A program made the position numbers and the translations under genes. A model generated the notes under the pieces. That model was not told the DNA's origin and did no database searches. It saw only the letters and a list, made by a program, of their open reading frames with translations. DNA of 64,000 nt from Myxococcus sp. CA023. Its GTDB lineage: Bacteria > Myxococcota > Myxococcia > Myxococcales > Myxococcaceae. The stretch spans positions 1 through 64,000 of the forward strand of contig NZ_JAAEAH010000034.1 in assembly GCF_010998615.1 (NCBI RefSeq). The letters run 5' to 3'. Positions 38,451 through 46,908 of this stretch are shown one piece after another (within the stretch, counting starts at the first letter, position 1; each line of letters begins with the position of its first letter).

Positions 38451-39432
38451 CCTGCGGCGCCTGACGTGGGCGTGTGTTCTGCTGACGTGTGGCCTGTCCC
38501 TGGCCGAGCCCCTGGTGGGGCCCTCCGTCGGCCGTGGCGATGCGCTGCTGGCCGAGGGCACCCGCCTCTACAACAAGCGCAAGCACAAGGACGCGGCGGA
38601 GGTATTGCTCCAGGCCACGCGCGCCAATCCGTCCCTGCTGCCCGCCTACCTGGGCCTGGCCCGCGCGCGCATGGGGGCGAAGGACGTCCCCGGTGCCTGC
38701 GCCGCCTACCGCGCCTACGTGCGCAGCGCGCCGGACATCCAGGACCGCACCAAGGCACAGCGCGAGCTGGCCCTGTGCGAGCGCAAGCTGAAGGCCGCGC
38801 GCCGCAAGAAGCGCAACAAGGTGCCGCCCGACATGACGGCCCGGCACGTGGAGCTGAAGGCCGGCTTCTTCGCCGCGCTGGAGGAAGGCCGGCTGGTGGG
38901 CCCCGGCGCGGCGGGCGAGACGCTGCGCACGCTGGTGTCCGAGGGCTACCTGGGCACGGACCTGGGAGACATGGCCGCACGGCTGAGCGCGGCCTCCCAG
39001 TCCACCACCGACAACCTGCACCAACGGGCCCTGGCCGGTGAAGCGCTCCCCACGGCGCGCCTGCGGGAGTCCGGCGCGCTCTTCGACCTGGCTCGCGACA
39101 CGGGGGAGTCGTCCGCCACGGCCGCTGCCCAGGCGCCTTTCCTGGAAGGGCTCGCGGCGCTCCAGAGTGGAGACTCCGCCGGGGCGCAGCGCCTGTTCGC
39201 GAAGGCCGCATCAGCGGCGCCCGAGCGCACCGAGTACCGCGTGTGGCGCGCCGCCGCGCTCCAACGCGCCGGAGATTTGGACGGCGCGCTGACGGTGCTG
39301 GAGACGGACCTGCCGCAAGATGCGCGCACGGACGTGCTCCGCGCCGCCTCCGCCCAGCGGAAGTCCCCCGAGGCGGGAGCTCGCGAGCTGGAACGCATCC
39401 TCTTCCAGCGCTACGCCCCGGCCACGCGCTGA
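38440..39432 (+). CDS. Secreted TPR-repeat protein
   Basis: A 330-residue protein with a signal peptide ending CGLSLA and several TPR-like helical repeats: GDALLAEGTRLYNKRKHKDAAE, then NPSLLPAYLGLARARMG, and late repeats FLEGLAALQSGDSAGAQRLF and RVWRAAALQRAGDLDGAL. A basic stretch (KLKAARRKKRNK) separates the two halves. The middle contains no enzyme motif. The start codon lies within the end of the PEGA gene and the kinase follows 36 bp later, so all three form an operon. It probably acts as a periplasmic scaffold for its neighbours (inference). Confidence 0.8.
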   Translation: MRSDLRRLTWACVLLTCGLSLAEPLVGPSVGRGDALLAEGTRLYNKRKHKDAAEVLLQATRANPSLLPAYLGLARARMGAKDVPGACAAYRAYVRSAPDIQDRTKAQRELALCERKLKAARRKKRNKVPPDMTARHVELKAGFFAALEEGRLVGPGAAGETLRTLVSEGYLGTDLGDMAARLSAASQSTTDNLHQRALAGEALPTARLRESGALFDLARDTGESSATAAAQAPFLEGLAALQSGDSAGAQRLFAKAASAAPERTEYRVWRAAALQRAGDLDGALTVLETDLPQDARTDVLRAASAQRKSPEAGARELERILFQRYAPATR

Positions 39433-39468
39433 CCGCGGTCCCCTCCCCTCCGGCCCTGCAAGGACACC

Positions 39469-41238
39469 ATGTCGCTCTTCATCTGCCAGCGGTGCGAGGT
39501 CCAGCATGAGAAGTGGGACGGCGCCTGTCCTGCTTGTGGTGGCACCGAGCTGCTGACGGTGGCGCCGGCCGTGGACCGGATGCTCGGCCGTGTCGTGGCG
39601 AGCCGCTTCCGCATCCTCCGGCGGCTGGGCCAGGGCGGCATGGGTTCGGTGTACCTGGCCGAACAGGTGGGCATCGGCCAGCAGGTGGCGATGAAGTTCC
39701 TCAACAGCGGCCTGTCCATGGACCCGGACGTGGCCCGCCGCTTCCTCAACGAAGCCAAGAGCTACGCGCGGGTGGCCCACCCCAACGCGGTGACGCTGCA
39801 CGACTTCGGGCAGGACGAGGAAGGCAGCCTCTACATCTCCATGGAGTACGTGGAGGGGGATGACCTCAAGAGCCTGCTCGCCGCGTGTGGCCGGCTCGCG
39901 CTCGACGAAGCCGTGGACATCGTCCTCCAGGTGGCGGACGTGCTCGCCTATGCCCATGCGCGCCAGGTCATCCACCGCGACCTCAAGCCGGAGAACATCA
40001 TGGTCCGGCAGGGCATGCGCGGCTGGCACGTGAAGGTGCTGGACTTCGGCATCGCCAGAATCACCGACGGCGCGACACGGCTCACCGTCCAGGGCTCGGT
40101 GGCCGGCACGCCGCGCTACATGTCCCCCGAGCAGGCCATGGGCCTGGACGTGGACGCCCGCGCGGACGTGTACGCGGTGGGCATCGTCCTCTTCGAGCTG
40201 CTCACCGGTCAGCAGCCCTTCGACGGCAACAGCATCTCCGAAATCATGCAGAAGCAGGTCCACCAGCCCATGCCACGACTGGCGCAGGTGGTGGCGGACC
40301 TCCAACATCCAGCCGTCGACGCCGTCATCCAGAAGGCCACCGCGAAGCGCCGCGAGGAGCGCTACGCCACCATGGAGGCCTTCGCGTCGGACCTGGTCAA
40401 CGCGCTGCCCACCCTCACCAGCCGCCGCGCCGTCAGCGGCGTCAACCCCGCCATCACCGGCGGCGGCTTCGAACCGGCGCGACCGGCCACGCTCCTCCTT
40501 GGCACGGAGGGCTCCGAGGCCACCCTGGTGCGCGCCGCCCCGGCGGAGGCCGCGCCGGTGACGGGCACCGCGCCCATTCCGCTGACCCAGCCCGCCGCGC
40601 CCTCCGGGCTCCGGGTGGGCTCGGAGGGCTTCAACAAGACGGCGCACGCGGCCTCCCCCTACGCGGCGCCGAAGCGCTCGAAGTCCAGCGCGGTGGTGGG
40701 GCTGGGCATCGCGGGCGTCCTGCTCCTGGGCGGAGTGGGCCTCGTGTCCCTCCGGGGCGGGAGCGGCGACGACGTCAAGGTGGGAACCCTGGTTCCAGTC
40801 GGCTCCCCGGCGCAAGCGGCGCCCCCTGCGGCGCTACCCGCCAAAGAGGCCGGAGCGTCACCTCATGGCCCCACCGGGACGGTGGAGACGGCGCCCGATG
40901 ATGTCGCGACCCGGCAGCTCAAGGTGCTCGCGGCGGGACAGGCCATCGACATCGGCAATGACTTCAACGAAGGCCGGCTGGACAGCGCGATGAAACGGCT
41001 GGCCCAGGCACGGAGCCTGGGATTGGAGGCCGTCGAGCCCGAGCTGGCGGCACTCGCGGGCAAGGTGGAGGACGCCTCGAAGCGCATGGCCCGCGCCCGC
41101 GCCCTGGAGAACGACGGCAACTGCGAGACGGCCATCACCCTCTATCGCGCCCTGAAGCGCGACCATCCGCAGCTCGTGGAGGCCCAGCGGGGCATCCGGC
41201 GCTGTCAGGACATGCTGCCTCCAGAGGTGTCCGACTAG
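39469..41238 (+). CDS. Hanks-type Ser/Thr protein kinase with zinc ribbon and periplasmic domain
   Basis: A 589-residue transmembrane kinase. Residues 6-23 hold two C-x-x-C pairs (CQRC, CPAC), a zinc-ribbon-like tip. The kinase domain runs about 46-315: P-loop GQGGMGSVY, Lys76 (VAMKFL), HRDLKPEN with catalytic Asp171, DFG at 192-194 and the activation segment GTPRYMSPEQ. A Pro/Ala-rich linker leads to one transmembrane helix (about 407-428) and a periplasmic helical domain of about 160 residues with a TPR-like unit (ALENDGNCETAITLYRALKRDHP). All catalytic residues are intact, so it should be active. It is third in an operon with a PEGA barrel and a TPR protein, which suggests signalling from the envelope. 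Confidence 0.92.
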   Translation: MSLFICQRCEVQHEKWDGACPACGGTELLTVAPAVDRMLGRVVASRFRILRRLGQGGMGSVYLAEQVGIGQQVAMKFLNSGLSMDPDVARRFLNEAKSYARVAHPNAVTLHDFGQDEEGSLYISMEYVEGDDLKSLLAACGRLALDEAVDIVLQVADVLAYAHARQVIHRDLKPENIMVRQGMRGWHVKVLDFGIARITDGATRLTVQGSVAGTPRYMSPEQAMGLDVDARADVYAVGIVLFELLTGQQPFDGNSISEIMQKQVHQPMPRLAQVVADLQHPAVDAVIQKATAKRREERYATMEAFASDLVNALPTLTSRRAVSGVNPAITGGGFEPARPATLLLGTEGSEATLVRAAPAEAAPVTGTAPIPLTQPAAPSGLRVGSEGFNKTAHAASPYAAPKRSKSSAVVGLGIAGVLLLGGVGLVSLRGGSGDDVKVGTLVPVGSPAQAAPPAALPAKEAGASPHGPTGTVETAPDDVATRQLKVLAAGQAIDIGNDFNEGRLDSAMKRLAQARSLGLEAVEPELAALAGKVEDASKRMARARALENDGNCETAITLYRALKRDHPQLVEAQRGIRRCQDMLPPEVSD

Positions 41239-41270
41239 GCGGGAAGGCCCCGTCCGGCATGGACCGGGGC

Positions 41271-41425
41271 TTAGGCTCCAGGCGCGCGGAGGAAGCCGCT
41301 CTCGACGAAGTACTTGAAGTAGGTGCGGAAGAGGGACTCGTCCACCAGCGGGCATTCGATGCCACTGCCCTCCAATCCCGCGCGCGTGTTCCGGTGATCC
41401 ACGCGGCCCCAGGAGGCCCTTTAAA
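41271..41425 (-). pseudogene. 3' remnant of a decayed gene
   Basis: A short open stretch ending in TAA at 41271 reads AGLEGSGIECPLVDES, then LFRTYFKYFVESGFL, a composition typical of a real protein C-terminus. It has no start codon. Immediately upstream, a neighbouring frame gives the plausible WGRVDHRNTR, and a 2-bp change in a CGCGCG run would join the two. A stop lies at 41426-41428, and the rest of the gene is missing. The parent family is not recognised. Confidence 0.4.
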
Positions 41426-41451
41426 TCAAGGCGCGACGGACGACCGGAGTG

Positions 41452-41901
41452 TCAGCCCTGCGCCAGCAAGCGGACAAGGACGTCAATCATGGTGGCCCAG
41501 CCCTGCTCCGTCCGGCTCGCGTAGTCGGCCCACTTCGCGTCCATCTCGTGGGTGAGCGTCAGCTCACAGCCGGTGTCGCGCGGTGTGATTTCCACCGTCA
41601 CCCGGCTGAGTTCGTCCTCCTCCTTGTCGATGTGCCAGGTGAAGACGAGCCGGCGCGGCCGGTCGATTTCCAGGTAGGTGCCCACGTGGTCGATTTCTTC
41701 TCCGGCCCGCCGCACGAAGAACGAGAACTTGCCGCCCACGCGCGGGTCGATGGCGAGCCGCAGCACCTCCTCGTCCCGGACCGTCGGCCCGGTCATCCAC
41801 TGGCCGACCATCTCCGGCTTGAGCCAGGCGTCGAACACCCGCTCAGGCGACGCGTTGAAACGCCGTGTGACGCGAACCTGGACGCTCTGTGCTGAGGACA
41901 T
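41452..41901 (-). CDS. SRPBCC/AHSA1-domain protein
   Basis: A 149-residue single-domain protein of the AHSA1 (activator of Hsp90 ATPase-like) START superfamily, with a hydrophobic ligand-binding helix-grip fold. Typical blocks are RRFNASPERVFDAWLKPEMV, the W-M-T-G-P segment, GGKFSFFVR, YLEIDRPRRLVFTW and the final helix HEMDAKW ... GWATMIDVLVRLL. ATG 41901 follows AAAGGAACA. In many genomes such genes form operons with an ArsR-type repressor, but none is adjacent here. Two matching operators frame its promoter. The ligand is unknown. Confidence 0.87.
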   Translation of the reverse strand: MSSAQSVQVRVTRRFNASPERVFDAWLKPEMVGQWMTGPTVRDEEVLRLAIDPRVGGKFSFFVRRAGEEIDHVGTYLEIDRPRRLVFTWHIDKEEDELSRVTVEITPRDTGCELTLTHEMDAKWADYASRTEQGWATMIDVLVRLLAQG

Positions 41902-41939
41902 GGCTGTTCCTTTCAATCCGAGGCTTGGCGCCTTTGCTA

Positions 41940-41992
41940 AACCACATGGTTCAGCATACTCCCGACCGTGGCAATGAACAACCACTTGGTTG
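41940..41992 (-). promoter_or_regulatory. Promoter of the SRPBCC gene with two flanking operators
   Basis: On the minus strand, TTGTTC (41976-41981) and TATGCT (41953-41958) are separated by 17 bp, a standard sigma-70 layout. Two dyads of the form AACCA-N2-TGGTT lie at 41940-41951 and 41979-41992. Their centres are 40 bp apart: one overlaps the -35 box and the other sits just past the -10 box. A dimeric repressor could bind both faces or loop between them. Confidence 0.6.
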
Positions 41993-42039
41993 ACCTTCGT
42001 CATGGGTGAGTCCGGGGCGTTTCTGGTAGAGCCTGGGGC

Positions 42040-43110
42040 ATGCCTCAGCGCCCCACCGTGGCGGAAGTGGAATCCATTCTCCGCACGCCAGTCCGCCAGA
42101 ACTGGGAGCAGTTCACCAAGACGCTCAAGACGCTGCCAGCGGATGTCGACCCCGACCTTGCGTCACAAGCCGCGTTGAGCCTCATTCACGTGCAATCCGC
42201 GTCCCTCTGGTCATTCGGGCGTAACTGCCAGCAACTCCCTGCCCCTGTCATCCGCGCGCTCCTGGGTCGGCTCGAAGCCGACTCCCGGCCCCACGCCTAC
42301 TTCCTACGCGAAGCGGTCCCCCAGGAAGCCTCCGACGAAGCGCTCCGAGCGACATGGAAGGCAGCACTCCAGGGCCTGCTCGACCTGGATACGACCTATG
42401 CGTGGGGCTCGAAGCAGCGCAAAGCAAAGTTCCAGGCGCTGGCGAACACCCCATCCCTGCTCCAGGCCATCCAGACCGCTGTCGTGGCCTGTGAGCAGGT
42501 GTCGCTGGACATGCTGGCCGTGCTGACGGTGGATGCATCGGACGCCTCGGTCGATGCGCTCATTCCCCATGTGGAGCGGGCCGTGCAGAGCCAGGGCTGG
42601 GAGTTGGACCGTCTGGAGGACCTGCGCAAGCACGCGCGCTCCACACCCGTGATGGACGACCTGTTCGCGCGAATGGAGGCCCTGCTCCAGGGACGTCGCG
42701 CGCGCTCGCCCGCGCTCGACCTGGCGCGGCACCTGGGCTTCGGTGAACAAGATGCCATCTGGTTCAGGATCTACTTTCTGGCTGGGGACACCCAGGCGAC
42801 GAATTCCCTCGTCCATCATTGCAACATCAACGTGGATAGCCGCTCCCCTCGCTGGTTCAGTGTCTGGCAGACATCCCGAATGGATGGCCTCGATAGAAAC
42901 CCCTGGAGCGACACCCACTTCGACAACGAAAAGCTGCACAAAGACATCCGGGGACTTGGCGCATGCGAGTTGATGCAACTTCCTGATTGGATTGCGCGCA
43001 CGGCCAAGCGCCTCGGCGCGGAGTGGAACATCAGCGACAGCGCGTTGATGACGAACCTTCGCGGGAAGAAACGCGCAAGACTCGCGGAGTGGCTTCGCTC
43101 GGGCACATGA
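42040..43110 (+). CDS. Hypothetical protein
   Basis: A 356-residue soluble protein that I do not recognise. It is mostly helical, with HEAT-like stretches (SLIHVQSASLWSFGRN, SDEALRATWKAALQGLL, DASVDALIPHVERAVQ) in the first 220 residues. A C-terminal region has DAIWFRIYFLAGDTQ, SRSPRWFSVWQTSRM and a basic tail (NLRGKKRARLAEWL) suggestive of nucleic-acid contact. There is no signal peptide or membrane helix. It starts 139 bp from, and divergent to, the SRPBCC gene, across the double-operator region. It converges on the MFS gene, with 10 bp between the two stops. Confidence 0.7.
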   Translation: MPQRPTVAEVESILRTPVRQNWEQFTKTLKTLPADVDPDLASQAALSLIHVQSASLWSFGRNCQQLPAPVIRALLGRLEADSRPHAYFLREAVPQEASDEALRATWKAALQGLLDLDTTYAWGSKQRKAKFQALANTPSLLQAIQTAVVACEQVSLDMLAVLTVDASDASVDALIPHVERAVQSQGWELDRLEDLRKHARSTPVMDDLFARMEALLQGRRARSPALDLARHLGFGEQDAIWFRIYFLAGDTQATNSLVHHCNINVDSRSPRWFSVWQTSRMDGLDRNPWSDTHFDNEKLHKDIRGLGACELMQLPDWIARTAKRLGAEWNISDSALMTNLRGKKRARLAEWLRSGT

Positions 43111-43120
43111 GCCGCTCGGC

Positions 43121-44554
43121 TCACCCCACCCTGCGGCCCCCGATGTGCGCCCCGGCATTGGGCGACAACCGGCGATAGAGCGGTCCGGCCAGCGACGACA
43201 CGATGCCCACCGCGATGAACGGCAGCACGAAGCGGTCCGGCGTCAACGGCGCCTCGCCAGCGCCTCGCGCCAGGTGCAGCATCAACCCGCCGAAGCTGAT
43301 GCCCACCCCCAGCGCCATCTGCATCGTCACCACGGACAGCGTGGACGCGTTGCTCACCCTGTCCGAGGGGATGTCCGCATACGCCACGGTATTGATCGCG
43401 GTGAACTGCATCGAGCGCATGAATCCGCTGACCACGAGCACGCCAACGATGAGCGGAATCGGCGTGCTGTTCCGGAAGAAGGCCGGCAGCGCGGTCAGGA
43501 CGGCGGACGTCAGGTTGGCGAAGATGAGCGTTTGCCGGAAGCCGAACCGCCGGATGATGTAGGGCGCCACCGACTTGCAGGCGAGCGCGCCCACGCCGCC
43601 GCCGATGGTCACCAGCCCTGCCTCGACGGGCGTCCAGCCCAAGCCGACCTGAAAGAGCAGCGGCAAGAGGAAGGGCGTCGCCCCCAGGCCCATGCGCGTC
43701 AGGGTTCCGCCAATCATGCTGGCCCGGAAGGTGTCGATGCGCAGCAACCGGATATTCAATACGGGCCGCTCCACGCGCAGCGCGTGCCACACGTAGGCCC
43801 CCAGCGACGAGAACGCGACGGCCGCGAGCCCCAGTTGCAACGGCAGCGGCATCAGCCCGATGCCCACCGTCTCCGCCGCGCCAATCAGCGTGGTGATGGC
43901 GACGGCCACGAGCACGAAGCCCCGCGTGTCGAAGGGCCCTGGGTCCGGCTGGTGCAGCGGCGGAACGAAGCGCGCCACCGCGAGCATGCCTAGGATGCCC
44001 ACGGGCACGTTGATGAAGAAAATCCACGGCCAGTCCGCGACGCCCAGGATGAGGCCCGCCAGCGGAGGCCCCACCAGCGGGCCCACCAGCGCGGGCATGG
44101 TGAACCAGCTCAAGGCGGCCACCAGGCGCTCTCGCGGCGCCGAGCTCACCACGATGATGCGCCCCACGGGCGTCATCAACGCGCCGCCCAGCCCCTGGAG
44201 GGTGCGGAAGATGACCAACTGGGTCAGCGACTGAGAGAAGCCGCAGAGCACCGAGCCCAGCAGGAACACGCTCATCGCGAACATGAAGACGCGACGGGGC
44301 CCGAACCGGTCCGCCACCCAGCCGCTCGCGGGCGCGAGCACCGCCAACGCCAGGATGTACGACGTCAGCGCCAGCTTCAGGTGGATGGGGTCGGTGTCAA
44401 ACGCCTGCGACAGCCGGGGCAGCGCGGTGGACAGCGCGGTGGAGTCCACGAACTCCATGAACAGCGCACTGGCCACCGCAATCGAGGCCAACCGCGAGCC
44501 CCGGGGAGAATCTCCACCTGCGTCGGTGCTGCTGGGCCCCGGGTGCTCAGGCAC
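43121..44554 (-). CDS. MFS transporter, DHA2 (14-TM) type
   Basis: A 477-residue major facilitator superfamily exporter. The motif A equivalent GWVADRFGPRR follows the second helix, and motif C-like GPLVGPPLAGLILG lies in helix 5. ALFMEFVDSTALSTALPRL in helix 1 is typical of the DHA2/EmrB drug:H+ antiporter group. About 14 hydrophobic segments can be counted. The GTG start lies 3 bases after the rfbC stop, so it belongs to the rfb transcript. Its substrate could be a drug-like compound or a metabolite; a sugar role is suggested only by position. Confidence 0.88.
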   Translation of the reverse strand: MPEHPGPSSTDAGGDSPRGSRLASIAVASALFMEFVDSTALSTALPRLSQAFDTDPIHLKLALTSYILALAVLAPASGWVADRFGPRRVFMFAMSVFLLGSVLCGFSQSLTQLVIFRTLQGLGGALMTPVGRIIVVSSAPRERLVAALSWFTMPALVGPLVGPPLAGLILGVADWPWIFFINVPVGILGMLAVARFVPPLHQPDPGPFDTRGFVLVAVAITTLIGAAETVGIGLMPLPLQLGLAAVAFSSLGAYVWHALRVERPVLNIRLLRIDTFRASMIGGTLTRMGLGATPFLLPLLFQVGLGWTPVEAGLVTIGGGVGALACKSVAPYIIRRFGFRQTLIFANLTSAVLTALPAFFRNSTPIPLIVGVLVVSGFMRSMQFTAINTVAYADIPSDRVSNASTLSVVTMQMALGVGISFGGLMLHLARGAGEAPLTPDRFVLPFIAVGIVSSLAGPLYRRLSPNAGAHIGGRRVG

Positions 44555-44557
44555 TGC

Positions 44558-45109
44558 TCAGCCCACGTACTCCGGAAGCAAGGGCGCGTCGCGGAGTCTC
44601 GGGGCCCGGGCGTCCTTGGGCGACAGCAGCGGCTCGCTCACCGGCCAGGGAATCGCCAGGTCCGGGTCATTCCACGCGACGCTCCGCTCCGTCTCCGGCG
44701 CGTAGAGCGCGGTGCATTTGTAGTGGAAGTCCGCGGAGTCACTCACCACGCAGAAGCCGTGGGCGAAACCCGGCGGTACCCAGAGCTGACGGCGGTTGTC
44801 CGAGGACAGCTCCACCGCCACCCACTGGCCGAAGGTGGGCGAGCCGCGCCGCACGTCCACCGCGACGTCGTACACGGCGCCCGCCAGCACCTGCACCAGC
44901 TTCCCCTGGGCCTGCGGCTCCTGGAAGTGCAGGCCCCGCAGCGTCCCCTTCGCCGAGCGCGAGTAGTTGTCCTGCACGAAGGGCCCGGGAATGCCCACGG
45001 CCGCGTACCGCGCCGCATGGAACATCTCCATGAAGAAGCCGCGGTCATCACCGAAGACCTTGGGCTCCAGCAGCAGCACGTCCGGAATCTCCAGCGGCGT
45101 CACCTTCAC
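44558..45109 (-). CDS. rfbC: dTDP-4-dehydrorhamnose 3,5-epimerase
   Basis: The third step of dTDP-L-rhamnose synthesis: epimerisation at C3 and C5. The 183-residue protein has the RmlC cupin pattern: [15 protein letters not shown] (substrate-binding Arg), [20 protein letters not shown] with the catalytic His, [13 protein letters not shown], and [17 protein letters not shown]. The GTG start overlaps the rfbA stop (GTGA), giving tight coupling. It is the last rhamnose gene before the MFS transporter. Confidence 0.95.
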   Translation of the reverse strand: MKVTPLEIPDVLLLEPKVFGDDRGFFMEMFHAARYAAVGIPGPFVQDNYSRSAKGTLRGLHFQEPQAQGKLVQVLAGAVYDVAVDVRRGSPTFGQWVAVELSSDNRRQLWVPPGFAHGFCVVSDSADFHYKCTALYAPETERSVAWNDPDLAIPWPVSEPLLSPKDARAPRLRDAPLLPEYVG

Positions 45110-45987
45110 GAAATGGCTCCCCGGTTCTCCGCGAGCGCCCGCAGGTACTGGCCGTAGTCGTTCTTGAGCATGGGCTCGGCCAGCGTCAGCAGTTGCTGCG
45201 CGCCGATGTACCCCATGCGGAACGCAATCTCCTCCGGGCACGCCACCTTGAGGCCCTGGCGGCGCTCGATGATTTCGATGAAGTTCGACGCCTGCATCAG
45301 CGACTCGTGCGTGCCGGTGTCCAGCCACGCATAGCCACGCCCCATGAGCTCCACGTCGAGCTGGCCGCGTCGCAGGTACTCAGCGTTGACGTCGGTAATC
45401 TCCAGCTCGCCCCGCTTGCTCGGCTTGAGGTCCGCGGCGATGTCCAGCACCTGGTTGTCGTAGAAGTACAGCCCGGTGACGGCGTAGTTGGACTTCGGCT
45501 TCAGCGGCTTCTCCTCCAGGCTCACCGCGCGGTTCTTCGCGTCCAGCTCCACCACGCCGTAACGCTCCGGGTCCTTCACGTAGTACCCGAACACCGTCGC
45601 GCCCGAGGTACGCGACGCCGCGCGCTTCACCAGCTCGCTCAGGCCGTGGCCGTAGAAGATGTTGTCGCCCAGCACCAGCGACACGCTGTCAGCGCCCACG
45701 AAGTCCCGTCCGATGACGAAGGCCTGGGCCAGGCCCTCTGGCCTGGGCTGCTCCGCGTAGGTGAAGCGCATGCCCCACTGCTCGCCGCTGCCCAGCAGCT
45801 CGTGGAAGCGCGGGAGGTCCTGCGGCGTGGAGATGACCAACACGTCCCGGATGCCCGCGAGCATCAGCGTGCTCAGCGGGTAGTAGATCATCGGCTTGTC
45901 GTGCACGGGCAGCAGCTGCTTGCTGACCACGCGCGTCAGTGGGTACAGCCGTGTCCCCGAGCCACCGGCGAGGATGATGCCTTTCAT
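45106..45987 (-). CDS. rfbA: Glucose-1-phosphate thymidylyltransferase
   Basis: The first step of dTDP-rhamnose synthesis: glucose-1-phosphate plus dTTP gives dTDP-glucose. The 293-residue protein has the nucleotidyltransferase signature [16 protein letters not shown] at its N-terminus, [28 protein letters not shown] (metal-binding Asp) and [21 protein letters not shown]. The RmlA-type terminus [21 protein letters not shown] is present. ATG 45987 with GAGGTG upstream is preferred to GTG 45993. It lies 15 bp after rfbD. Confidence 0.96.
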   Translation of the reverse strand: MKGIILAGGSGTRLYPLTRVVSKQLLPVHDKPMIYYPLSTLMLAGIRDVLVISTPQDLPRFHELLGSGEQWGMRFTYAEQPRPEGLAQAFVIGRDFVGADSVSLVLGDNIFYGHGLSELVKRAASRTSGATVFGYYVKDPERYGVVELDAKNRAVSLEEKPLKPKSNYAVTGLYFYDNQVLDIAADLKPSKRGELEITDVNAEYLRRGQLDVELMGRGYAWLDTGTHESLMQASNFIEIIERRQGLKVACPEEIAFRMGYIGAQQLLTLAEPMLKNDYGQYLRALAENRGAIS

Positions 45988-46002
45988 GTCCACCTCGGCA
46001 CG

Positions 46003-46905
46003 TCAGTGTCCCCGAGCCGCGAGCCAGGTCGCGTGGAAGCGCGACAAGGACTCCGCGAGCGCCAAGGGAGGAACGGAAAGTTCGGCGCGGACCTTATCGG
46101 TGCGCAGACCACTCTTGAGCGGGCGGGGGCTGGCGAGCTTCAGCTCCGCCATGCGGGTGGGGACGATGAGCCTCGCATCGAACCCGAACACCTCGCACAG
46201 CGCGCGGCCAAAGCCCACCCTGTCGATGACCGTTCCGCCGCAAGTGTTCCACACGCCACCCAGCCGCCGCGTCCCCAGCTCCACCAGCATGGCGGCCACG
46301 TTGTCCGCGAAGCTGGGCGACACAATCTGGTCCTCGAAGAGGCGCACCTGCTGCCCCTTCTCCAGCGCCGTCACCAGCCAGGCACCGAAGTTGAGCCGGC
46401 CCGCCACCGGAGGCCAGCCATACACCACGGCGGTGCGAGCAATGGCGCAGCCGGGCGCGAGCACGCGCGCGGCCTGCTCCCCCATGTGCTTCGTCACTGA
46501 GTACACACCGCGAGGATTCGGAATCGCGTCCTCGGAATAGGGCCCGGTCTCGCCGTCGAAGACGTAGTCCGTGGACACGTGCACCAGGTGCGCACCGGCC
46601 TTGCGAGCACTCCGCGCCACGGCGGCGGCCGCGGTGACATTCCCCGCGTAGGCTGCCTCCGGGTCCTTCTCGCAGGCATCCACCTCCGTCATGGAGGCAC
46701 AGTGGATGACCACCTCGGGCGCGGCGGTCTCCACCGCGGCGGAGACGTCCGCCTCGCGCGTGAGGTCCACGCTCGCGTAGCCATACTCTCCGCCCGTGCG
46801 CCGGGCACCGCGGCCCAGGCCCACCACCTGGTGCCCGCCCTGGTGGAGCAAGGAACACACGCGGCTGCCCACCAACCCGTTGGACCCCGTGACGAGGAAG
46901 CGCAT
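46003..46905 (-). CDS. rfbD: dTDP-4-dehydrorhamnose reductase
   Basis: The last step of dTDP-L-rhamnose synthesis: NAD(P)H-dependent reduction of the 4-keto group. The 300-residue short-chain dehydrogenase has the Rossmann motif VTGSNGLVGSRV, the VHVSTDYVFDGETGPY block, the catalytic Y-S-V-T-K, and CASMTEVDACEKDP, which is typical of RmlD. It sits 3 bp downstream of rfbB. Confidence 0.95.
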   Translation of the reverse strand: MRFLVTGSNGLVGSRVCSLLHQGGHQVVGLGRGARRTGGEYGYASVDLTREADVSAAVETAAPEVVIHCASMTEVDACEKDPEAAYAGNVTAAAAVARSARKAGAHLVHVSTDYVFDGETGPYSEDAIPNPRGVYSVTKHMGEQAARVLAPGCAIARTAVVYGWPPVAGRLNFGAWLVTALEKGQQVRLFEDQIVSPSFADNVAAMLVELGTRRLGGVWNTCGGTVIDRVGFGRALCEVFGFDARLIVPTRMAELKLASPRPLKSGLRTDKVRAELSVPPLALAESLSRFHATWLAARGH

Positions 46906-46908
46906 GGC

